Shown here piece after piece: positions 48,868 through 58,200 of a stretch of 64,000 nucleotides of DNA (its first letter is position 1; each line of letters begins with the position of its first letter). The DNA is from Leptodactylus fallax (Eukaryota; Chordata; Amphibia; Anura; Leptodactylidae). The DNA lies in NCBI GenBank assembly GCA_947044405.1, contig CAMRHE010000168.1:3846001-3910000 (forward strand), written 5' to 3'. A program made the position numbers and the translations under genes. The notes below the pieces were generated by a model. The model made no database searches. It was given only the letters and a program-made list of their open reading frames with translations, and was not told where the DNA came from.

Positions 48868-51800
48868 TTAATAGGTATACATGCCAGCAGGAGCGAAAAT
48901 TGGTAACATATTGACCAAAGTGGACACTGCACCCACCCAAGCATGGTATAAATGAGGCTGAGTAGTAAATCTGGGGTCCCCCAAACTATCATATGTCAGC
49001 ATAGGTGGAGGGTGTCTAATTCTCTCTCCTCTCCGTACCTCTCTCTGAGGTAAACTAGCATGTCCAGGCCCTAAACTAGGGTTGTCTGCCATGGGAGGGG
49101 ATGGTGCTGGTGGCGTAGGAGAGCTAGATCCCTGCTCATCTGTAGACACAGATCTAGGTACGAATTCTGGAGTTTGAGGGTTCATAGGTCTCCCTGAAGG
49201 AGAAGATACTGGTGATCTAGGAACTTCAGGAGCCACAGTCCAATCACTCTCAGGAGTTTCAGGAAGGTCAGGTGGAATATCGGCTAAGGACTGTGGAGAA
49301 TCGCAGGCCGAGCCATCATTGGAGATATCCATACCATCAATCTGAGGTACAGGCAACAAATGATTTCTATGCCAAGTCCTGATCCTCCCGTCCCGTCCTT
49401 TTATCTTGTAGACTGGTATTCCAGGCAACCGATCTACCACTGTAAAGAGTTCACTCCGCCATCGATCAGCCAGCTTATGTTTTGCAGATGCTCCCAAATT
49501 CCGTAGCAGAACATGGTCCCCAGGGTTCAATTCTCGGTATCTTACTCGAAGATCAAATCTCCTTTTATTTCCTTCATTCACTTTGGCCGCATTTTCCTCA
49601 GCCAGCTGATAAGCACTCTTAAGCGTTTCTTTCAAACGTGCCACGTATCGGTAATGATCTCGATGACTGATACCATCGGTAGAGACTCCCAACAAGATGT
49701 CAATAGGTAGCCTAGGCTCTCTTCCAAACATCAGAAAGTATGGTGAATATCCTGTGCTCTCGTGCCTTGTACTATTATAGGCATGCACCATAGCCTCCAC
49801 TTTTCTACTCCAGGATCGCTTATCCTCAATTCGTAAGGTACCAAGCATATCAAGTAAAGTCCTGTTAAATCTTTCAGGAAGGGCATCTCCCTCTGGATGG
49901 TAAGGCGTCGTCCGACTTTTGCGGATGTTCAACAACTGAAGTAACTCTTTGATCAGGTTACTCTCAAAATCCCGGCCTTGATCAGAATGCAACCGGTGTG
50001 GTAAGCCATAATGGATAAAATACTTTTCCCAAAGCACTCTTGCAACAGTGACTGCTTTTTGATCCTTAGTCGGAAAGGCTTGAGCATATCGTGTGAAGTG
50101 ATCAGTCACCACCAATACATTTCCAAATCCTCTGGAGTCGTTGTCAATACAAAGGAAGTCTATGCAGACAAGATCCATGGGGCCCGAACTCTTCAAGTGT
50201 CCCATGAAGGCCGCTCGAACCGGGACAGTCTTCCTCTGCAAACATCTGCGACAGCACCTACACAGACGAGTCACGGTATCTCTCATTTTGGGCCAGTAGA
50301 ATCGGTCTTGTATTAGGCCATAAGTCTTCTCAGGTCCCAAATGACCATGATAATCATGCAGACTTCGGAAAATCATCTTCTGAAAGCAGCTTGGAATAAC
50401 TAGTTGGCGCCTTCCAGGGTGATCATGATACAGCACCACACGATAAAGTAGGCCATTGTCTATTTCAAACTTCTCCCAATCTCGTAGAAGTTGACTGCAT
50501 TCAGAGGGTAGGGATGTCTTTAACATTTCTCTGTCTTGAGAACTCACTGCTTGATAAAGAGGTCCAATTAAAGGATCAGTCTTTTGACTCCAGATCATTC
50601 GCTTTGAAGATATAGAACAACTCTCAAAGGATCCTAAAGCGGCAGGGTAGGCAAACATGTCTGGTACAGCTTCGGGACCTCCCCCAATAGAGTCAATAAG
50701 CCGAGTTTCAGAAAAGGCTACTCGGTCTTCAACTACAGCAGCCATGGCACACAAAGCTCCTACTCCAGGACTTGGCACTTCTTCCCATTCATCCACTACT
50801 TCCGGACTAGGTAATCCAGGCCGTCTTGATAGAGCATCTGCCCCAATGTTCTTAGGCCCCGATTTATACTTGAGTGTGAATTGGTAGTTGGATAAAGCTG
50901 CCAACCAGCGATGTCCTGTAGCATCGAGTTTAGCGGTTGACAAAACGTATGTCAGTGGATTGTTGTCTGTTCTTACTTCAAACGTGGCTCCGTATAAATA
51001 GTCATGTAATTTATCAACAATGGCCCACTTGAGCGCCAAAAACTCCAATTTATGTACTGGATAATTTTTCTCGCTGGGAGAAAGACTTCGACTTATGAAA
51101 GCTATGGGCCGTAACCCGGCCGGGTATTCTTGGTGCAGCACGCCACCTAATCCTTCAAAGCTGGCATCTACATGTAGCACATATGGCTTATGTGCATCAG
51201 CATAAGCCAGAACGGGAGCTTCTGTCAATTTCTTCTTCAACAACTTAAATGCTTCTTCACAATCCGCAGTCCACCTATCGCCAAAAAGGCTTTTGGAAGA
51301 CCCTTTCTTCTTTCCCGGATCTCCTGCATCACTCTTCAACAGGTCGAGGAGGGCTCGAGCAATTTTTGAATATCCTTCCACAAATCGTCGATAGAATCCA
51401 CAAAACCCCAAGAAAGATTGCAACTCCGTAATATTTTGCGGTCGGGGCCAATTCACCACAGCTTCAATCTTACCAGGATCGGTAGCAACTCCTTCAGCAG
51501 AAACAATATGACCTACATAAGTGACCGAAGATCTACAAAATTTGCATTTGTCAGCCGACAACTTCAGCCCCTCTTCTTTTAAGCGATGGAGTACTCTCAT
51601 GAGTCGTTCTTCATGTTCTTCCAGCGTCTTTCCAAACACAATAATGTCATCAAGATATACAAGGCATTCCCGGGGCACTAAATCACCTAACACTCTTTCC
51701 ATCAACCTTTGGAACGTTGCTGGCGCACCTTTTGTACCTTGCGGCATACGAGTGAACTGAAAGAAACCCAAGGGGCATATGAAGGCTGTCTTTTCCTGAT

Positions 51801-54087
51801 CCTCAGGTGCCATTGGGACTTGATAGTATCCCGATCTTAGGTCCAGCACTGTGAACCAACAGTTTCCATTCAGAGCTTCCAGAGCTTCTTCAATTCTCGG
51901 CAGTGTATACTGATCAGGTAAGGTTCTCCGGTTCAGAGTTCTGTAATCCACACATAGGCGAATTGCTCCAGATTTTTTTCTTACCACCACAATAGGTGAG
52001 GCATAGGGGCTCTTACTGTCCACAATGATCCCCTGACCTTTCATTTGCTGTAGAGTCTGTCTTAACTCATCAACATCCTTTGGAGCAACTCTCCGTGGTC
52101 GCTCCCGGAAGGGAGTAGAATCGGTCAATCGGAAAGTGTGTTGAGCACTTTTAGCACAACCTACATCCATATCATCCATGGAGAACACTTCCGATAATTC
52201 AGACAACTTCTGTGTCAGTCGCTGATTCCAGGCCTCTGGTAAATGTGGATCACTCAAGTCAAGATTGAGATTAGGGATTGCATCTCGGATTTGAATCCTG
52301 CACACTTCAGCGTATGGATTTACTCCAAGCACAGGGTAGCAGTGGGCCACATTCTGGTATGGTCCAATTACAATCGGATGCGGTGAACAGTTCCTCACTG
52401 TCACACAGGTAGATAACTCCACTTTATTTCTCCAGTCCTTTCTCTCTGGGATCACCATCCAGCCATTCTGGTTAATCATTTCTTCAGGGGTTTCCATAAG
52501 GACATAACTCCCCCCTTCAAGCAAATCGGGAGCAATGCTGGAGGCTACTCTCAGAATTCTCTCCCCGCCGGCAGGAACTTCCACGGTTCTCTCACCGATA
52601 TGATATACCATTCCATGTCGATAGCCAGTAGACAGGGCATCACAGAGTTCTCTAAGATCAGAAGATATATTCACCGGCTGAGCTGCAGGGTTCCAATCTC
52701 TTCCAAGAAACTTCTGAAAAGCATAATGCACTGCGGGACAATTAGTGCCAAGTATCACAGGAGCTGCACAAGAATCCCCTGTATCAGGACAGACAAGAGC
52801 CGTAATCTTCATGGGAGCGACACTCTGATCTTCTAATTCAGGGACAGCTATAACTACTTGTAGGCTGCCATCTACAGGATATGATCCTGAATTAAGCCCC
52901 CACAATTTCATTTGTCCTGTAGACTGAAGAGGTATATCCCTCAGATACTTTTGGTAGAACGAGCGATAAATCAGGGTCACTTGAGATCCTGTATCAAACA
53001 GGGCAGGAGCGGCATGACCATTGACAGTGACTTTGACAACGGACCTGGAGCCCGCGATAGCGCCTCTGGTATTTACTCGGCCCGCCTTCCTTCGGTGTCT
53101 TTGATTCTGAATAGAGAAGACAGCACTGTGTCTCAATCCCTCACTGTCCTCCGTACACTGTCTGGCACTATGGCCCGTCTGACCACATTTATAACAGGTT
53201 CTAGCATCCTTCCTCCATTGAGTGGCAGTGGGTGGAGTGGCGGACTGTCTAAGTTCTGACCGCTCCGCTGGTTTGTCCTTGTTTGAATTAGGAACAACAT
53301 CTTCTTTAGAGATGCTTTTCGCTTTCTTAGGGGTACTAAAACTAATGTCAGCTTCTTGTTTCTTCACTAACTTCATTAAGTCAGGAAATGGAAGGACTCT
53401 ATCAGATAGTAAGACCTTGAGTACTTGAGCAAGAGGATGATGAGGTTGTAACCCTCTCACCAACTGACTGGTTCTCATAGCGTCTACCTCTGAAGTAGAT
53501 ATAGCTGCGTGGTACACCAGACGTGAAAGAAGTAGCTGTAAACGGTTAATAAAAGTAGAGACATTTTCCCCTTCTTTTTGACGAACCATTCGGTAATCAG
53601 CAACCATCTGGGCAAGGTCATAGTATGGCTCAAAGTGATCAGACAGTACTTGTATATAGTCCAATGCACTCACTCCTTCATGAGAGTCTCTGTACAAGCG
53701 GATCAATTCTGCAGCAGCAGACCGCAAACTTTCACTGATACGCTGCCGCTTGCCTTCTTCAGAGCAAGACCATTCCTTCAGGCATTGGAGAGTATGTTCT
53801 TTCCATATCTCAAAGTTTTCCTCCCCTTGTGGTACTGGGACATTACCAGAGAATACTTTTAGTTTCTTGTAGTGAGTGGCCTGCAGGCCCTGAGCTAACA
53901 TTTCAGTCAGCCTGGCTAAAGTGCTAATAGCACTGTCACTAGAGGAACTGCTAGCGACGGCCATACTGGGGGGGTAACTGGCTGAGCGGGGTTCTTCCTT
54001 TACCTGAACCAGGGGAGGAACAGGAGGTCGGTAATCCCATGTAGTAGCTAGTGGGAGGTTCCCCTCTGAGCTATATCGCTTCTCCAT
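48868..54087 (-). CDS. gag-pol: Ty3/gypsy Gag-Pol polyprotein, copy 1, intact, PNMA-like Gag
   Basis: One uninterrupted frame of 1,739 codons from ATG 54087 (MEKRYSSEGN; the frame is open six codons further upstream without an ATG). Domains by residue: PNMA/Ty3-type Gag capsid 79-245 (KLKVFSGNVPVPQGEENFEI); CCHC zinc knuckle 298-311 (CYKCGQTGHSARQC); aspartic protease with FDTGSQVTLI at 364; RT 670-865 with CLVYLDDIIVFG; RNase H 960-1090 with HVDAS, TDNNPLTYVL and GADALSR; integrase with an H-H-C-C region at 1244-1282, D1310, D1369, E1405 (DD35E); a GPY-type C-terminal segment (YKIKGRDGRIRTWHRNHLLP); then a Pro/Ser tail. No gag-pol frameshift or stop separates the parts. All catalytic residues are present, so it may be active. 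Confidence 0.95.
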   Translation of the reverse strand: MEKRYSSEGNLPLATTWDYRPPVPPLVQVKEEPRSASYPPSMAVASSSSSDSAISTLARLTEMLAQGLQATHYKKLKVFSGNVPVPQGEENFEIWKEHTLQCLKEWSCSEEGKRQRISESLRSAAAELIRLYRDSHEGVSALDYIQVLSDHFEPYYDLAQMVADYRMVRQKEGENVSTFINRLQLLLSRLVYHAAISTSEVDAMRTSQLVRGLQPHHPLAQVLKVLLSDRVLPFPDLMKLVKKQEADISFSTPKKAKSISKEDVVPNSNKDKPAERSELRQSATPPTATQWRKDARTCYKCGQTGHSARQCTEDSEGLRHSAVFSIQNQRHRRKAGRVNTRGAIAGSRSVVKVTVNGHAAPALFDTGSQVTLIYRSFYQKYLRDIPLQSTGQMKLWGLNSGSYPVDGSLQVVIAVPELEDQSVAPMKITALVCPDTGDSCAAPVILGTNCPAVHYAFQKFLGRDWNPAAQPVNISSDLRELCDALSTGYRHGMVYHIGERTVEVPAGGERILRVASSIAPDLLEGGSYVLMETPEEMINQNGWMVIPERKDWRNKVELSTCVTVRNCSPHPIVIGPYQNVAHCYPVLGVNPYAEVCRIQIRDAIPNLNLDLSDPHLPEAWNQRLTQKLSELSEVFSMDDMDVGCAKSAQHTFRLTDSTPFRERPRRVAPKDVDELRQTLQQMKGQGIIVDSKSPYASPIVVVRKKSGAIRLCVDYRTLNRRTLPDQYTLPRIEEALEALNGNCWFTVLDLRSGYYQVPMAPEDQEKTAFICPLGFFQFTRMPQGTKGAPATFQRLMERVLGDLVPRECLVYLDDIIVFGKTLEEHEERLMRVLHRLKEEGLKLSADKCKFCRSSVTYVGHIVSAEGVATDPGKIEAVVNWPRPQNITELQSFLGFCGFYRRFVEGYSKIARALLDLLKSDAGDPGKKKGSSKSLFGDRWTADCEEAFKLLKKKLTEAPVLAYADAHKPYVLHVDASFEGLGGVLHQEYPAGLRPIAFISRSLSPSEKNYPVHKLEFLALKWAIVDKLHDYLYGATFEVRTDNNPLTYVLSTAKLDATGHRWLAALSNYQFTLKYKSGPKNIGADALSRRPGLPSPEVVDEWEEVPSPGVGALCAMAAVVEDRVAFSETRLIDSIGGGPEAVPDMFAYPAALGSFESCSISSKRMIWSQKTDPLIGPLYQAVSSQDREMLKTSLPSECSQLLRDWEKFEIDNGLLYRVVLYHDHPGRRQLVIPSCFQKMIFRSLHDYHGHLGPEKTYGLIQDRFYWPKMRDTVTRLCRCCRRCLQRKTVPVRAAFMGHLKSSGPMDLVCIDFLCIDNDSRGFGNVLVVTDHFTRYAQAFPTKDQKAVTVARVLWEKYFIHYGLPHRLHSDQGRDFESNLIKELLQLLNIRKSRTTPYHPEGDALPERFNRTLLDMLGTLRIEDKRSWSRKVEAMVHAYNSTRHESTGYSPYFLMFGREPRLPIDILLGVSTDGISHRDHYRYVARLKETLKSAYQLAEENAAKVNEGNKRRFDLRVRYRELNPGDHVLLRNLGASAKHKLADRWRSELFTVVDRLPGIPVYKIKGRDGRIRTWHRNHLLPVPQIDGMDISNDGSACDSPQSLADIPPDLPETPESDWTVAPEVPRSPVSSPSGRPMNPQTPEFVPRSVSTDEQGSSSPTPPAPSPPMADNPSLGPGHASLPQREVRRGERIRHPPPMLTYDSLGDPRFTTQPHLYHAWVGAVSTLVNMLPIFAPAGMYTY

Positions 54088-54113
54088 ATCAATGACTATT
54101 CCCACTTCTAAAT

Positions 54114-54131
54114 CTCAGCAGTGCCTCCAAA
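54114..54131 (-). promoter_or_regulatory. Primer binding site of gypsy body 1, tRNA-Thr-like
   Basis: Directly inside LTR B the minus strand reads (tt)TGGAGGCACTGCTGAGAT. Its complement, ATCTCAGCAGTGCCTCCA, differs at two positions from the vertebrate tRNA-Thr 3' end as I recall it (ATCCCAGCGGTGCCTCCA). Assigned by inspection. Confidence 0.55.
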
Positions 54132-55140
54132 TGTAGCCCTATTTGGGGGGGGGTATGAGTATTATCCCTCCCGCAACAGACTCTGGCGCTGACCTGTGTG
54201 TATAATGGGACCTGAAGCCTTCGCTGAAGGGAAGAGTGGGAACATATATGAAATATATCAGTGCCTCCACCCAGGATAGAGCCTCTGTATTACAGGGAGG
54301 ATCTCTTCCTGGGACTTACCCATGAAGTACAGTTAGTAGCCTTAACAAGGATCACTGTACTAATCTCACAGTCTGAAGAATACATACAGATACCACATAA
54401 GGTTATAACAGTAGCTTTATAAGAATCAACAGGGTAATAATACATACATAAAATATACTCAGAACACAGCAATACTACAACAACCAGCAAGTCCTCAACC
54501 GTCTTAGGTTATATACCCGGGTATATATATAAATATATAGCAAGAGTCCAGTGCACAATACCTCCAGGCAACAGAAGAGATGCAGGGGCCCCTGTGGATG
54601 ACTGTGGATCCTCGGATTCTTCCAGGAGATGACAGACAGCCGATCAGGAGATGATGATGATGGTGAGATTCTTCACAGGCAGCAAACAGGGCGACGGTGA
54701 CGGCAGTAGATGCAGGCCTGACTACCCTAACACTGAGTCCTTAACCTGCCAGCTAAACTACTAGTGCCACCGGGCCTCTAACTAGCTAGTTGGCCTTCGG
54801 AAGCCTAACCTATCACTGCCCTGAACTATATATATATATATGGATCCCTAACTACGGTTACTAGCTAGGTCCTGTGAGTATATAGGGGGTAACACATACC
54901 TAACTATATACTGTGAAGTAAAGAGGAACAAGTGGCTCTTAGACTCCCCCAGACACAACATGTCTGTCTCAGCAGCTCTGCTCACATCTCCCCCCCCCCC
55001 CCCCCCCCCCCTCACATGTGTCTGACTCACTGTATTTACAAAACAAAACTTGCACTAAATGCCTGGGGTCTCTGAAGCCAAACTGCAGGGGCAAAGAAGC
55101 CAGATACATTATATACTAGTAGAAATGGCAGTTCCCTACA
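54132..55140 (-). repeat. Gypsy LTR B (shared middle LTR)
   Basis: 1,009 bp. It serves as 5' LTR of body 1 and 3' LTR of body 2. It shares the G variant with LTR C at about 54710. At about 54990-55012 the sequence tctccccccagcagctctgcc of LTRs A and C is replaced by an unbroken C run, and the G run is 9 rather than 12. Both look like base-calling errors. Confidence 0.9.
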
Positions 55141-55259
55141 CTCTCCCTCTGGTGAAATCTTTACGTCACGTCAAAGACATACAAAGTCATAGTATACAGT
55201 CAACATTACCAATGACAATATCAATATGGTTGCTTTTGCATTTACAGAGTCACAACAGG

Positions 55260-58200
55260 TTAATAGGTATACATGCCAGCAGGAGCGAAAATTGGTAACA
55301 TATTGACCAAAGTGGACACTGCACCCACCCAAGCATGGTATAAATGAGGCTGAGTAGTAAATCTGGGGTCCCCCAAACTATCATATGTCAGCATAGGTGG
55401 AGGGTGTCTAATTCTCTCTCCTCTCCGTACCTCTCTCTGAGGTAAACTAGCATGTCCAGGCCCTAAACTAGGGTTGTCTGCCATGGGAGGGGATGGTGCT
55501 GGTGGCGTAGGAGAGCTAGATCCCTGCTCATCTGTAGACACAGATCTAGGTACGAATTCTGGAGTTTGAGGGTTCATAGGTCTCCCTGAAGGAGAAGATA
55601 CTGGTGATCTAGGAACTTCAGGAGCCACAGTCCAATCACTCTCAGGAGTTTCAGGAAGGTCAGGTGGAATATCGGCTAAGGACTGTGGAGAATCGCAGGC
55701 CGAGCCATCATTGGAGATATCCATACCATCAATCTGAGGTACAGGCAACAAATGATTTCTATGCCAAGTCCTGATCCTCCCGTCCCGTCCTTTTATCTTG
55801 TAGACTGGTATTCCAGGCAACCGATCTACCACTGTAAAGAGTTCACTCCGCCATCGATCAGCCAGCTTATGTTTTGCAGATGCTCCCAAATTCCGTAGCA
55901 GAACATGGTCCCCAGGGTTCAATTCTCGGTATCTTACTCGAAGATCAAATCTCCTTTTATTTCCTTCATTCACTTTGGCCGCATTTTCCTCAGCCAGCTG
56001 ATAAGCACTCTTAAGCGTTTCTTTCAAACGTGCCACGTATCGGTAATGATCTCGATGACTGATACCATCGGTAGAGACTCCCAACAAGATGTCAATAGGT
56101 AGCCTAGGCTCTCTTCCAAACATCAGAAAGTATGGTGAATATCCTGTGCTCTCGTGCCTTGTACTATTATAGGCATGCACCATAGCCTCCACTTTTCTAC
56201 TCCAGGATCGCTTATCCTCAATTCGTAAGGTACCAAGCATATCAAGTAAAGTCCTGTTAAATCTTTCAGGAAGGGCATCTCCCTCTGGATGGTAAGGCGT
56301 CGTCCGACTTTTGCGGATGTTCAACAACTGAAGTAACTCTTTGATCAGGTTACTCTCAAAATCCCGGCCTTGATCAGAATGCAACCGGTGTGGTAAGCCA
56401 TAATGGATAAAATACTTTTCCCAAAGCACTCTTGCAACAGTGACTGCTTTTTGATCCTTAGTCGGAAAGGCTTGAGCATATCGTGTGAAGTGATCAGTCA
56501 CCACCAATACATTTCCAAATCCTCTGGAGTCGTTGTCAATACAAAGGAAGTCTATGCAGACAAGATCCATGGGGCCCGAACTCTTCAAGTGTCCCATGAA
56601 GGCCGCTCGAACCGGGACAGTCTTCCTCTGCAAACATCTGCGACAGCACCTACACAGACGAGTCACGGTATCTCTCATTTTGGGCCAGTAGAATCGGTCT
56701 TGTATTAGGCCATAAGTCTTCTCAGGTCCCAAATGACCATGATAATCATGCAGACTTCGGAAAATCATCTTCTGAAAGCAGCTTGGAATAACTAGTTGGC
56801 GCCTTCCAGGGTGATCATGATACAGCACCACACGATAAAGTAGGCCATTGTCTATTTCAAACTTCTCCCAATCTCGTAGAAGTTGACTGCATTCAGAGGG
56901 TAGGGATGTCTTTAACATTTCTCTGTCTTGAGAACTCACTGCTTGATAAAGAGGTCCAATTAAAGGATCAGTCTTTTGACTCCAGATCATTCGCTTTGAA
57001 GATATAGAACAACTCTCAAAGGATCCTAAAGCGGCAGGGTAGGCAAACATGTCTGGTACAGCTTCGGGACCTCCCCCAATAGAGTCAATAAGCCGAGTTT
57101 CAGAAAAGGCTACTCGGTCTTCAACTACAGCAGCCATGGCACACAAAGCTCCTACTCCAGGACTTGGCACTTCTTCCCATTCATCCACTACTTCCGGACT
57201 AGGTAATCCAGGCCGTCTTGATAGAGCATCTGCCCCAATGTTCTTAGGCCCCGATTTATACTTGAGTGTGAATTGGTAGTTGGATAAAGCTGCCAACCAG
57301 CGATGTCCTGTAGCATCGAGTTTAGCGGTTGACAAAACGTATGTCAGTGGATTGTTGTCTGTTCTTACTTCAAACGTGGCTCCGTATAAATAGTCATGTA
57401 ATTTATCAACAATGGCCCACTTGAGCGCCAAAAACTCCAATTTATGTACTGGATAATTTTTCTCGCTGGGAGAAAGACTTCGACTTATGAAAGCTATGGG
57501 CCGTAACCCGGCCGGGTATTCTTGGTGCAGCACGCCACCTAATCCTTCAAAGCTGGCATCTACATGTAGCACATATGGCTTATGTGCATCAGCATAAGCC
57601 AGAACGGGAGCTTCTGTCAATTTCTTCTTCAACAACTTAAATGCTTCTTCACAATCCGCAGTCCACCTATCGCCAAAAAGGCTTTTGGAAGACCCTTTCT
57701 TCTTTCCCGGATCTCCTGCATCACTCTTCAACAGGTCGAGGAGGGCTCGAGCAATTTTTGAATATCCTTCCACAAATCGTCGATAGAATCCACAAAACCC
57801 CAAGAAAGATTGCAACTCCGTAATATTTTGCGGTCGGGGCCAATTCACCACAGCTTCAATCTTACCAGGATCGGTAGCAACTCCTTCAGCAGAAACAATA
57901 TGACCTACATAAGTGACCGAAGATCTACAAAATTTGCATTTGTCAGCCGACAACTTCAGCCCCTCTTCTTTTAAGCGATGGAGTACTCTCATGAGTCGTT
58001 CTTCATGTTCTTCCAGCGTCTTTCCAAACACAATAATGTCATCAAGATATACAAGGCATTCCCGGGGCACTAAATCACCTAACACTCTTTCCATCAACCT
58101 TTGGAACGTTGCTGGCGCACCTTTTGTACCTTGCGGCATACGAGTGAACTGAAAGAAACCCAAGGGGCATATGAAGGCTGTCTTTTCCTGATCCTCAGGT

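Noticed and set aside
48868..49400. Possible chromodomain at the gypsy C terminus
   Set aside because: The C-terminal tail after the GPY-like segment is Pro/Ser-rich and lacks the aromatic-cage pattern of a chromodomain.
50011..53862. Several plus-strand ORFs of 60-115 codons across gypsy bodies
   Set aside because: Antisense shadows of the Gag-Pol frame, repeated identically in both bodies.
54088..54105. Upstream extension of the gypsy Gag-Pol by six codons
   Set aside because: The extension has no ATG (it opens with GTG); the first ATG, at 54087, is the more plausible start. The same applies to copy 2 at 60479.
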